Source: Cruorifilaria tuberocauda | Lineage: Eukaryota > Nematoda > Chromadorea > Rhabditida > Onchocercidae | Reading direction: 5' to 3' | Length of the DNA: 64,000 nucleotides | Assembly: GCA_013365365.1 (NCBI GenBank) | Contig: JABVXU010000201.1 | Location: 1-64,000 of the forward strand | In this document: positions 52,644 through 64,000 of the stretch, one piece after another | Numbering within the stretch: position 1 is the first letter of the stretch | Layout of the letters: each line of letters starts with the position of its first letter | Translations under genes and position numbers: made by a program | The notes under the pieces: generated by a model | Databases searched by the model: none | Told to the model about the DNA's origin: nothing | Seen by the model: the letters and a program-made list of their open reading frames with translations, nothing else

Positions 52644-53875
52644 ATGTCGGAGGATAGTGATGTAATGAAGTCATTGGAGAATGTCTTGCTGGGGTTAGAA
52701 GAGCATTCAATATTAACAAAGAAGCAAAAAATGGGTGTTATTCCTGCTGCTAGAGCTTTAATTCGAGAGGCATTGTTTTTTTAATTTCAGTTTGATTTGG
52801 TATAACTGTTTAATTCAGTATTAATGAAATGCACTTATCACTTCAAGTGGAAACGGTTCTAATCATTAGTTTTCATTATTTTATAGTAACTCTTCAGTGC
52901 ACTGGGAGTTGATTCCTTCTAACATAGGCTTTAGCAAAACGATTTGACAATATTGATGCCAGTGGTTCAACTGATTGAATAATTATATCCATAATTATTA
53001 ACTACACGAAGCTCTTACGTAATTACTTAATGATCACTTAACTTCCAAATTTGTGATTATAAAAATAAAAATATGTCTTTACATTTATTAGTGAATCTGT
53101 TGGGAGATGGTCTTTAGAATTTTGAGATTAGTACCTTTCTACATTTATATATACTAGTTCACTACTAATTTCAGATTATTTCTTTCATAGAAAAGGAGAA
53201 AAAATACATTTATTTCAAAAAGTTATCAGAAAATGCTCATGTTCCAACGTACGGGTCGGAGTGGGCAGCTGGGGCTGATCTGTATAGTGCCTATGACTGC
53301 GTCGTACCTGCAAAGGGTAATTTTTCTGACTATTACCATTAATATCTATTGTCATTCCTTAACTAATCTTGCGCTATAATCAGTATTTCATGATTGTTTG
53401 CTGAATGATTCTCAAAATTCTATACGTGAAAGAACTCTTTTTTAGGTAAAGCTTCTATTGGAACAGATTTACAAGTTCAAATCCCTCGTGGTTATTATGG
53501 TAGAATAGCGCCACGCTCAGGTCTTGCTATAAAAAAATTCATTGATGTGGGTGCTGGAGTTGTTGATTCGGATTACAGAGGTCACCTCAGTGTAATTCTC
53601 TTCAATTTTGGTACTGAAGATTTCCAAGTAAGTTTGCAAGAATAATTATCAAGGGGGAAAAGAGATTTTTAATAAATAGTGTTTTGCAGCATAATATCAT
53701 TCAGCATTATTTCGACAGATTGATACGTGATAAAATTGAGAAACTCTAGGTGAAAAAAGGCGATCGAATAGCCCAGTTAATCTGTGAGAAAATTTCTCAT
53801 TGCGAATTCGTTGAAGTTAAATCGTTAGAAAATAGTGGTCGCGATACGGATGGTTTTGGTTCAACAGGCATTTAG
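52644..53875 (+). CDS. dut-1: Deoxyuridine 5'-triphosphate nucleotidohydrolase (dUTPase)
   Basis: Trimeric dUTPase: hydrolyses dUTP to dUMP and pyrophosphate, keeping uracil out of DNA and feeding thymidylate synthesis. Exons: 52644-52734 (tentative), 53191-53316, 53446-53627, 53750-53875; phases agree and give 174 residues. All five motifs are present: AAGADLYSA (I), PRSGLAIKK (II), [17 protein letters not shown] (III, with catalytic Asp), GDRIAQLI (IV), and [10 protein letters not shown] (V). Exons 2-4 are certain. Exon 1 starts after a spliced-leader-type acceptor (TTTTCAG, ending 52635) and needs a weak donor, ATGG|GTGTTA. Without that splice the same frame runs 15 more codons to a stop at 52782-52784. 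AATAAA is at 54349. Confidence 0.93.
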
Positions 53876-56080
53876 TGTTTTAAAAAATGGAATCTATGTT
53901 TACTCATCGAATTATTAATTCCATATTCTGTTGCTTTATGCATTAAATTTCAATTTGCTTTATTTTGTCAAAAATTTTACACTTCCATCTTGTCAATCGC
54001 ATTTTGAGAAAATCAATTTTATGAGATAAGATTCTATTTCATTGTTTTTTCGACTTTGATCGCTGAAGTTGCATATTTACATCGGTTTCATGGATGATAA
54101 TTTTCCAGTAGAAGTTTTATGATATGAATGATTATGCCATTCTTATCTTAATTACTGTAAATTGAGTTATATTCCCATCTGATCTCATCACATTCATGAT
54201 ATATCTTTCATTTTTCCATGGAAAGAAAATAGCGTGTTTATATTAACGTTTTTCAAATATTTGATTTGTTGTCTTGGCAACTTGTTTACCCATGCATAGT
54301 ATATGGCTGTTATTTTTTGCATAATTTCACCTTGTATCTTTATCAGAAAATAAAGGTGTGAAACATTTTCTCATAGTTTATTAAATATTAGAGACTGAAC
54401 AAATAATTAAAAAAAAAACTATTACTGGAATCAAGTTTGATTACTGGAGAGCATTGCACTGACTGCTTTTCCTATTCCTTTCCTTCTAGCTAAACTCTCT
54501 CCTCAATCCAATTGCTACTTCATAGTTGGAATCAATGAATGCGAGCTCATGTGCTTATTTGACATTGATAAAATTTGATTTGTTTGGTCCCAGTCTAATC
54601 TAAATTAGGATTAGATTAATTAATCTAGAACTTTAATTGCTCGTAAACATGATGCAGCTTTTTCTCCCTCTCTTTCTGGAATATTATAAACAGCAGCTGA
54701 TGGATATTTCAGTAGAAAATCATGATATCAGTAGAGAGATAGAGATACCATTAAAACAATATTTTTCACTCTAACCTAATCAATCAAATGTCATTCATAA
54801 TTATAACAAAAAATTATTGAAGTAAAATAAGTTCTAGAAAGCCTTTTATATATCGTCAAAAAAAATTACACTTAAAATTCTCTGATTTTTTTTAACAAAT
54901 TATATTATCCTATGTCTGCATACTTTAATAGATATAATAATCAATTCTTATTTTCACATTCATTTATTTGTTTATTTGTTTTTTTTTTAATTTAAAATTA
55001 ATTATAAACATATTTTTATTCGTATTTGTATTATATCCATGGCTTTTTCATTTTACTCACAAATATAATCGTTGCTTAATTTTTTCGGTATTTAATTTTC
55101 TAATATTATTAATTTCTAAAAATACGTTAGATTTCTATGTACAAATCTTTTTTTCAATAGAATAAAAAGGGTAAAGCTAAATATTTGAATTTAAAAAAAA
55201 GGAAATTTTACTTTCAAATCAATTTTAATTTCTCGAAATTATAAGGAATAACCGTTACTTGAAATTGTTTAAATTCTCCATTTCCTTTCCATTCAAAATG
55301 AAATATAATATAAAATCAAATGAAAAATAAGAAATGTGGAAAGGAAAAAAAAGAAAGAAATGAAGGAATTCGCGTGCCTTAAAATATTTATAATTTAAAA
55401 ATGCAATATATATCAATAGTTTTACCTTTATTTACCTTGCATTCCTTTCAAAAATAAATTTCATTTAATTTAACTTTTTATTTTATTTAGCAATTAATTT
55501 ATTTGTTAATAAATATATCTGTTGCTATAGAGTTTCTAGGGATGAAAAAGCATAGCATAATTAAGTAAATTAATAAATGTCGATTGTTAGATTGTTTCCA
55601 AGGTGAAGAAATATTTTATTTTCGCTTAACACAGCTTAATTAACTAATTAATAAATACATCTGTTGTTGCTATATTGTTTCCAAGGTGAGAAGGAAATAT
55701 TTATGCTTAAATCTGTTACTTAGAAAATAATAGCTAGTTTTTTCTGCTTTATCAGCTCTAATTGATATTTATTGCAAATTCTTTTTTTTTTTTATCGTAA
55801 TACGCTATATTATAACTTTTACGATATAGCGTATTAAGATTTAAAAAAAATGAAACATTTTATTTCCTAGCAAAAATCATGAAATGTGTTTAGCATTCGA
55901 TAAAATTACTTACTTTTACAGGTAACATAACAAATTAAGTTATTATTGATAATAACATTTATACGATTGATTCTGTAATTTAATGAATTGATTTGCTTAT
56001 CATTTAACATTGATTATCAAAAGATTGAAAGGTTATCAATTAATTTCAATGATTGAAAATTCATTTAGCTATCAAATAAA
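53876..56080. other. Intergenic AT-rich region with a strong hairpin
   Basis: It contains the dUTPase 3' UTR up to about 54360 and otherwise no supported exon. A perfect 13-bp inverted repeat at 55798-55836 is listed separately. Confidence 0.45.
55782..55851. repeat. Hairpin: perfect 13-bp arms flanked by T-run and A-run
   Basis: TAATACGCTATAT (55798-55810) and ATATAGCGTATTA (55824-55836) are exact reverse complements around a 13-base loop. Outside the arms lie a run of T on the left and a run of A on the right that can pair after a 2-base mismatch, extending the stem to more than 20 bp. Confidence 0.85.
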
Positions 56081-58687
56081 ATGAGTGTGGTAGAGAAGAG
56101 AAATTCCGGAGAATTTCAACGTATTGCAATCAAAGTTTCCAAGGATTCATCACAATCTTCAAACGTTTGTAATTTTTTTATTGTTATTGTTTATTTGCTT
56201 ATTTGTTTTGATTTTTTTATTGTAGTTGTTCGTACCTTTGTTTGTTTGCTTTAATTTCTTTCTACTTTTTTGCTATTGTTTATTTGCATTTTCTAATTTT
56301 CCCATTGTTATATTGTCCGAACTGTTTATTTGTTTTCTTTATTCTCATTGTCTATACTTTTTGTAAATTAATGAAAAAAGAAAATGAACTAAATAAACGA
56401 TAAATGGAAAAGTTTCTCGTAAAAGTTATACTTTGTCTCCACAAATTATTCATAAACATTTAGTTTATCAGCAACATTCAACTTATCAGTTTATCATAAA
56501 TTATTTTACATTTGTGATAATTTTAAGTGCTACTACTATACATTAATTCTTTTTTCCATTATTTCAATATCCCTCATAACATATTTATTGAAGTGTTTAG
56601 AATTACTTCAAAAAAAAAAGAAATTTAATTAATATTCAATTAAACGAATAGTACTTTAATATTGAAAAATACATGAACTATTTTGGCATATTTTCATGTT
56701 TACGTGTTTAGTTTGTCTTCTTTTTTTCATTCTTAACTTTTTGTCTTTTTACTTTACAATTCTACTTTACCCCTTTTTTCCTTTTAGAAGAAAGTTACGG
56801 CACGACGAGAGAATCCCGCGGAAACTACTGCTACTAAAAAAAAAATTAAAATTTATAAAAATGGTGATCAATCTTTTGAGGGACTTGAAGTAAGATATCT
56901 TCAAATAATTTTTATAAAAGTTTTCCTAATTTTTCGAATAGAATTTTACTAATTAAAGAAAAGTAAATTACTTTTTAAAATAATATTTGTATGAATGAAT
57001 TTTATGAAAACAGTTTTCTTTTTTGAAAAGTATTAAGAAGCAAAAATTTGAAATAACAATTTGTAAGCAAACTTACAAATGTTAAATAAAAGCATTTTTC
57101 AAAATTTGAAAACTAAAAAGTTGTTTTTGTAAAACGGAATCACTAAGAAAAATGATTGACAGTAATTTAACAATTTAGTGGTATTCTATGAGCTTATCAG
57201 TACTAAGTTAATAATTCAGTGACTATTTTTAACAGCTTATCATTAGCATGGATCAGTTTAAAAGTATGCGAGCATTTTTGGATGATGTCAGCAAGAAAAT
57301 TGGCTTAAAAATTAATGCCAAAAAATTATATACATTAAAGGGAAAGCTTATCCAATCAATGGAACAAATAAATGATAATAAGGTTTTCATTTGCTTTATA
57401 ATGATTTTTAAAATTTAAACTCGAAATTGATGGAACTTTACAATTAACTTTATATAAGGTAATTGCATTAATACAGTTATAACCTTAATACTTGTTTTTT
57501 TCTATTTCCAACATTTTCAGAATTATAATCTGTAATCAATTACTATGAATTAGAGTAATAAAAATAAGTGTAGGAAATTAATTAGCTTAAAAAGAATAGT
57601 TTACCGCTAAACTCAATCAATCATACTGTACCAATAATGAAAAATATTAAGATTATAATCGTTGTAATGTATACTTTCCTTCCTTTAAATTTAAATTTCG
57701 AAAAAATAAATATAACTTTAAAGGAATATGTAGCGGCTACAAATGCTTTCACTCCACTTTTGTACGGACAAGCAAAATCGAAAAAAGCAAATTCTGGTAA
57801 GAAATCGACGAAGCAATCTGAAACCGAAAATGTCGTAGCAGCCGGTAGAAAATCAAGAAGGGAATCTGAAACCAAAAATGTCAGAGCAACGGTTTTTCTT
57901 AATTTTTATAAAACTTCCTCTTCCTTTTAAAAAAAGTCTAAAATTAAACTTGATCAATGATTGCATACCAAAATTTATCATCATTTATCTTTATGACTTA
58001 ATTTTTTTTGTTGCTAATTTCTAAAATAGGATAAACGAATTTATAGGTTTGAATTTAAATTTGAATTGATAGATTTGAAATAACTACCAGGGATATAATT
58101 TTCAATTATTAAATGTCCGAAAATTATGGATTTGAAATAACTATCAGGAAAATAATTTTATTTCAAACTAGTCAAATTAGTCAAATATATGGAAGAAACC
58201 GGAGATATTGAAAATAAGATTCTCTTCCGGAAGATATGATACTGTATTTTAAGTCAATAAAAGTGGGAGTATCACGAAGTTCGAGAAGTGTTGATTTGAA
58301 AAAAAAGGGTCGGAAAGAAAGAGTGGAAGAGAAGAAGCGACAATTCAGCGCCTCACCACAAAATAGGGTTAATGAATTTCATTGAAATTAGTTCCTGAAT
58401 TCAATTTTTTTTAATTAATTTTTAATATTTCACTTTAAATTTTAATATTTTAATTCATGAAAGAAATTAGTTTTGTAGAAAGTAATATCAATTTTTAAGC
58501 TCATGAAAATATATTTTCGTTTCAGTTATTACTTGGAAATACTGCATCAAAAGATGAAGAAGCAACAAAGTAAGTAAGATTTTGTTAATGACTCCTTCAG
58601 TTAGTGAAAAATTAAAATTCATTCCCAAGCTAATTATGAAATTAAGAAATCAATTTTCTTATTTATAGAATTATTGGAGTCAAATAA
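56081..58687 (+). CDS. Single doublecortin-domain protein
   Basis: Doublecortin domains bind between microtubule protofilaments. Exons: 56081-56164, 56788-56889, 57236-57382, 57724-57891, 58526-58569, 58669-58687; phases agree and give 187 residues. A short Ser/Lys N-terminus is followed by one DCX domain at about residues 45-125: KKIKIYKNGDQSFEGLE, then MRAFLDDVSKKIGL, LYTLKGKLIQSMEQI, and EYVAATNAFTPLLYG. A basic Ser/Lys/Arg tail follows (KSKKANSGKKSTKQSE). The acceptor of exon 4 (CTTTAAAG) is atypical but is required by the domain. The last exon adds only six residues and is followed by AATAAA at 58683, overlapping the stop. No kinase domain follows, so this is not a full ZYG-8/DCLK protein. 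Confidence 0.82.
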
Positions 58688-59190
58688 AAGTTCTCTGAGA
58701 AAAACGATAATTAGGAGGAAAAGTAATTACCTTAGTGAAAAACAGTAATTAAGAAGGAATTAAGTCAGTATGAGTTAATAGGAATAGGCAATAACAATTA
58801 TTTTCTTTGAAGTCACAAGCTTGACCTCTTGAATTCTCTCTGTTTGACCTCACCTCCCACTAATAGATTAATTTCTAAATTTCATCAAATATCTTTCTTT
58901 TACTTAATTGGAAATTTTTAAAATGAAAAATTGAAATTGATGACAAAAAGTAATTCCTTAGATAATAAATTATTCTAAGCATACTTATTCATGCCTTTTA
59001 AAAGTTAGTAGCATAAAATGATAGCAAATTTAGTTAATTACTCGTTCTAAATTATATTTCTTCTGATTTTTTCTGTTTATTCAATTTATCATTTCACTTC
59101 TAATTTTGAAATGAAATATTTGCTAATGATGAAGTGTTAAAAACTTGAACTTATCAAAACAGTTATCATTTCTTTCTTAATTTTTGTAAA

Positions 59191-59624
59191 ATGGAAAACG
59201 AGAAGCGTATTGTATCTACGATTAGAATCAATGACTTAACAGAAGATGAAGCAGATGAAGCAGAAGAGGGGAAATTAGCTTCCAATTCTTCCACACCATC
59301 ATCATTTTCTTCAACAGTTAAACGATCAAAAGCAGCAAATGGTATGTTAAATTTCATTTTACAACAATTTCAATCATTTCAATGAGAAATTTTAATTTTA
59401 TAATTTACTCTTTATAAATTTCGAAAATTTCCTAATGAAATACTTATTCAAATTCAATTTAATTTTTTGCAGTAAAAATAAATCCAGTTCCTTCAATGAT
59501 ACCTGGTGGTGGTGGACTCTTCCAACAATCACTATTATCAACAGGTCAAAAGCCAGAAACGACATCTATTAAGAATCGTGTTCCAACTCCAAAACCAGGA
59601 ACTAAAACTAAACACAATGAATAG
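59191..59624 (+). CDS. 100-residue acidic-then-Pro/Gly-rich protein, unrecognised
   Basis: Exons 59191-59341 and 59473-59624 join in phase. The N-terminal half is acidic (NDLTEDEADEAEEGK) and Ser/Thr-rich; the C-terminal half is basic with Gly and Pro (VPSMIPGGGGLFQQSLL, then RVPTPKPGTK). It looks intrinsically disordered and has no cysteines, signal peptide or membrane segment. A CAAAACAG acceptor (ending 59162) precedes the ATG by 28 bases, as expected for spliced-leader addition, and the gene lies only 500 bases behind the doublecortin gene on the same strand. It could also be alternative 3' exons of that gene. AATAAA is at 59741. Confidence 0.55.
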
Positions 59625-59746
59625 AAGCTGATAATGATAATACAATTATCACTAAGGGTGCATTAATACAAATGAAATACGATTATCAAATTTTACTTCT
59701 TACTATTTCATTGGTAAAAGTATCGTTGATGTTTTTGTTAAATAAA

Positions 59747-62700
59747 AATTTATTTAGGAATTTTTTGAATTCACATTTAAATGCTCTTCCCCTCGGAAAA
59801 AATGTTATTAAGAAATGACAAATTTTTGGCGTCATTGATAATGATAATCAAATTTTATCAGTGGTATTTGTCATTATTTTTTGTATGATTGTATAAGAAT
59901 TTCTCAATAAATAACAAATAATTTAAGGTCAAATAAATCAATAAATTTATTTAACTTTAAATTATCTGTAATAAAAATTTCACTCGAATTTTAAAAGTTT
60001 GATTGATTTAAAATTAATAACAGTGCTTTCATTCTTTTTTACTTCAAAAAACTTAAAGGAAATTTCTCATTTCGTTCACTGATATTATTATCAATATTTG
60101 TTGAAATCGATTAGTTCTATGGAAATTTAAATTATCGAATCTTATCCTGTTGTAAATAATATTAGATAAAAATATATAAAGCTTCAGAAAATCTATCGAA
60201 AATAAATCAACGATTAAAGAAACATTATGAATTTTAAAATGTAACTTTTTTATTAGTGATATCAGTGATACTTTTCATTGCAATCATATCAAAGATTTTC
60301 ATTTGCAAGAATGAAAATGCAACAAATTTCAAACAGAAATTGAAATGGAAATAAATTCTCGAAAATATTACAATCATCCAATCGATCGGAATTAATTTCA
60401 ATTTTTAAATGTTTCTTCATTCTTTTGTTTTTCACATTGTTATTTCTATGATTTATTCGTTGTATAAAATTTTGTCACTAATTTTGCTTCCCAAAAAAAA
60501 TAGAAATTTTATTTTTAAATTCTTCTTTCTTAACTAAATTAATAAGCTAAAGATATTTCAGACGTAATACCTTCACCTGTTAATAATTCACGTAAATGAA
60601 GCAGTTGATATTATTGGCGTGAAGTGATGTAATACGTTGACGTTTTTACGATCATATAAAAAAATTCACTCATCATTTAATAAGAGAGAAAAATTTTTTT
60701 CTGTCAACTTCTTTCTTCCGTGAAAAATCATCCTGCTTTTCTTGAAATTTCACTAAAATTAAAATTAAAATTTTTTCAAGCCTATTTTCATACATTATAG
60801 CAATTCAAGATAAAATCATCATTGATAAAATTTTTAATTTGCTAACACTAATTTATTCTCAAAAGTAATTTCCAATTCAGACAAATTGATAATTGGAATC
60901 CTCAAAAATACTTTTCCATTTCAAATTAACATTCTTTTTCATTTCAAGTTAACTTTCTTTTCCATTTCAAATTTGGGTCAAAAACAAGTGAAATCAATGG
61001 TACTCATATAGTTTTATATGCTGGAAATTTGAATTCCTAAATTTAATTTTACTGTCTGTCTAATAATGAAAATCATTTCGATCAATCTTATAAATTACTT
61101 TTCCGTTTTTTCCAAGAGTTCCTAAAAGGTACACAAAGTACTTTCCAAAAAAAAAGAGGTGAATTGATTTATTTGTTTTTAATTTCAATGAAGGAAAAAA
61201 AAAGAGAGGGAAAGTTTGAATATTGTTTTGAGCATATCGATTTGAACTTTTATGAGCTTTTACGGGAAAAAAAAAACTTTCTTCTGATGGATGAATTACC
61301 CAAAATGGGAGGTGTTAAGTGGACGATTGAACAAGTGGACAGATAGTATCCATCTACCTATCCATCCATCTCGTTGTCGTAGCAACTTTGTACTTTCCAA
61401 GTTCTTCTTCAAGCACAACTTTTCGTCAATGCTTTTTCGTATTTTTTGAATTTAAAACTAAATTTCAGACAATTTACTAAATTCAATTCTTTTCAGATTT
61501 AAGTCGAAGTTGAGCAGTAAATGAAATATCGCGATTTTCAGGTAATTTTTAATTTCTGATTAATTGATACATATGAATATTCTCTATTTGAGCTTTTTCA
61601 ACTTCTTCTTCTTCCCTATCAATATCTTGAAATTGATTATTTTATAAAGTCTGAATAGGAATTACCGCAACAATTAACTTCATTTTCATTAACAACAATT
61701 CTTATTTTTATTTTAATAATCAATCCTTATTTTCATGTTTATTTGTTTGTTTGTTCATTTTTCTTACTTTAAAATTAAAAAATAAATTGAACTCTTACGC
61801 AATCATTTTTGCAAGCACTTAACTTATAATAATTGCAATTAGATTTCAAATAACTGCTAGGAATTTTCGCCTGATTTGAAGATAGAGAGAAAAAAAGTGT
61901 CGCGTAATCCGGAATCGATAAAATGAAAATAATTTTAACAGGAACTGGTTATTATCTATTTCACTTTTGTTATCGCTCCATCATTCTCTTGTTTATCCTT
62001 GTTCCGATCAATTAAACAATACTTTCGTAAATTAAAAATCATGGATTGAAGAAGAAAATTCTTATAAAAATAATTTAAAAATAATTAAACTTCTTATTCA
62101 AGTTTCAATATCTTACAAGTAATTGAAATAAGCATATGAAATGATATTCTATCTTCGTTAAATTTCATATTATATAATATTTTTGTAATTTCAAATATTT
62201 TAAATTATATATCACAATAACATTAAAACTTATTATTGTATCTAAACTATCTAAATTTATTAGTTTTAATTTGGAATAATATTTCTCACTAAATTCATTT
62301 TATCTAAAAATTAGTGAAATTTTGTCGTTATAAAATGAAATGTTTAAATTAAATTAGACAAATAAATGAATTAAATATGTAAAATAAGATAAATTAACTC
62401 ATCAAAACTAAATTTAATAGAATATTAGTAATTCTCTTTGCAAAGTATTCCAGGTGTTCAGTCCTTTGCACTAATTCTAAATTAACTTTTCCATCAATCA
62501 AATAAACAAACTAATATGAAAGCTAATCAGCTTTAAAATCATCATCATACAACTAAATCTTAATCCTAATTCGAATATATTTTCCTTATTTTTCAAATCA
62601 TTTTATCCAAAAATCTTTGTTGCATCGATGATTTACATAATCCAAATATCAATTCGTATAAAAATTTTAATAATCAATAATTTTGTAATTTAATTTTTCA

Positions 62701-63217
62701 AACGAAAATTATAAGAGAAAAATTTTATTAGTTTTAGAGTGTTTTCCCATTTATACATTTGGACGTGCAAATTTAAATCATTTCAAGTTATTCGATAAAT
62801 CAGTATCTATATCTAGGTTACATACCCTCCCTCGTCCATCGTACAAAAATACCATCAGAGCATCGTGGACGAGTAATTAAATGAGTGGAGTTGATGATTT
62901 GGTCATTTTTAAAAATAACATCAAGTCCATCATCATCAACAGTTATTACTGATATAATTATCCACTTGAGAGTTCTGAGGATACGTGTGGAGAAATGTCA
63001 TTATCATTTGCTCTCTGGTCATTTTTCCTCATTGCAAATCTGTTTTCATTAAGAACTCATGCGAATCCTTCACTCTCTCTACTCCGTTAATTCACCTCTC
63101 CATTAAATGTTCATCACATCCATAAATACCTACCTTATCTCAACCATTAATCATTTATACAACCATTCATTTCATCAATATCATCTCTTAACTCCATCTC
63201 TGTTTGTACTTTTGCGA
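59747..63217. other. AT-rich region without a confident gene
   Basis: The only gene-like signal is a possible first exon at 61497-61541: acceptor TTTTCAG, a 24-base leader, ATG plus seven codons (MKYRDFQ), and donor CAG|GTAATT. No convincing following exon was found, though an open piece after an acceptor at 62818-62874 is in matching phase. Confidence 0.3.
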
Positions 63218-63729
63218 CATAGCACCATCTTGTTATTGTATCAGTCTTGCCTCGCCATTACTGGTTATCAACTTAATCTAGCATCGCCGTTACTTATTAC
63301 TATTTCAGTTTAGCATCATCTTTACTTATTACTATTTCAGTTTAGCATCATCTTTACTTATTAATATTTCAGTTTAGCATCATCTTTACTTATTACTATA
63401 TCGATCTAGCATCACCATAAGTGATTACTATATTAGTCTATCATCACTATTTCTTATTACTATCCCAATTTAGCAACACCGTTACTTAATACTATCCCAG
63501 CTAGCATCATCATTAATGTTTACTGTATTAGTCTACCATCACTATTACTTATTACTATCCCAATTTAGCAACACCGTTACTTATTACTATTTCAGTTTAG
63601 CATCATCTTTACTTATTACTATATCAATCTAGTATCATCTTTACTTATTACTATATCAATCTAGTATCACCATTAATAATTACTATATCAATTTAGCATT
63701 ACCATTACTTAGTGCTATGTTGATCTTAA
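63218..63729. repeat. 32-bp minisatellite, about 16 copies
   Basis: Tandem units of about 32 bases with the pattern CATCATCTTTACTTATTACT, followed by ATnTCAGTTTAG. Copies begin at 63218, 63250, 63282, 63314 and so on to about 63729, diverging at the ends. One unit (near 63474) is a base short. The interior copies are nearly identical, which points to recent expansion. Confidence 0.9.
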
Positions 63730-64000
63730 AAACAAGTGTTATTAATTTTCGTGCTTGTGCTTCGGGAAATTCTCAAATGAGTATTTGGAAATTCAAAACT
63801 TTACTACGATCACTATTACTGCTATTATAATATAATTAATAATTTAAATATATAATCTTATGATTACAAATAATTGAAATCAATTCAAGAAATATCTCAA
63901 CAAACTGACTCTCTTCTTTCTTCTAATCATGAAATTCTTTTCAAAAACGCTTTGATATCTTTAAAATTATCTGTTAAAAAAAGTTGAAAATTATTAAAAT

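Noticed and set aside
53473..53490. GTTCAAATCCC resembling a tRNA B-box
   Set aside because: It lies inside a certain dUTPase exon and no acceptor stem or A-box surrounds it. No tRNA, rRNA or snRNA gene was found in the window.
57621..57875. 84-codon minus-strand ORF opposite doublecortin exon 4
   Set aside because: Antisense shadow of the doublecortin tail; no supporting signals.
61164..61346. 60-codon ORF with a Lys/Glu-rich body
   Set aside because: No splice context, heavy A-run contribution, and no recognisable motif.
1..64000. CRISPR arrays, bacterial operons, insertion sequences or intact transposons
   Set aside because: No direct-repeat/spacer structure, ribosome-binding-site spacing, transposase motif or long terminal repeats were seen; the genes are spliced eukaryotic genes.

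Overview
The window looks like nuclear DNA of a nematode, most likely a filarial/spirurid species. The evidence is very AT-rich sequence, multi-exon genes with short AT-rich introns ending in TTTCAG, Y-box, doublecortin and PAN-domain genes of nematode type, and acceptor-like TTTCAG sites just upstream of several start codons that could take a spliced leader. The species call is inference. No bacterial, phage or CRISPR material was seen. Gene models were built by hand from splice signals, codon phase and remembered family similarity; no alignment was run.

Layout, left to right. 81-2982 (+) is the 3' part of PPIL2/cyn-4, a U-box cyclophilin of the spliceosome. Convergent to it, 4348-10633 (-) is PAIP1, a poly(A)-binding-protein partner with PAM2 and MIF4G domains. 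11561-12373 (+) is a small coiled-coil gene I cannot name. 13278-17014 (+) is histidyl-tRNA synthetase with an upstream exon that looks like a mitochondrial presequence. 19352-20597 (+) is a small secreted PAN/Apple-domain protein. 22920-31797 (+) is a 26-exon Timeless (TIM-1) gene. 31870-33340 holds broken, coding-like pieces on both strands. 33573-35005 (-) is a Y-box (cold-shock domain plus RG-rich tail) RNA-binding protein, possibly with a non-coding first exon near 41.1 kb.

The right half is sparse. 44445-48538 (-) is a secreted Cys-rich protein, 52027-52143 (-) a 38-codon small ORF, 52644-53875 (+) dUTPase, 56081-58687 (+) a single-domain doublecortin protein, and 59191-59624 (+) a 100-residue acidic/Pro-rich protein close behind it. 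The last 4 kb has no confident gene and carries a 32-bp minisatellite of about 16 copies. TG-rich blocks lie at 37.7-38.8 kb, and three clear hairpins lie at 3.9, 40.2 and 55.8 kb.

Functionally this is mostly a set of housekeeping genes: splicing and mRNA translation (PPIL2, PAIP1, HARS, Y-box) and DNA replication and nucleotide hygiene (TIM-1, dUTPase). They are mixed with nematode-type secreted proteins whose flanks are rich in TGATAA/TTATCA, the core of intestinal GATA sites. I did not find a clearly new multi-gene system. The best leads are the dual-start HARS, the unnamed small proteins, the alternative reading of dUTPase exon 1, and the hairpins.
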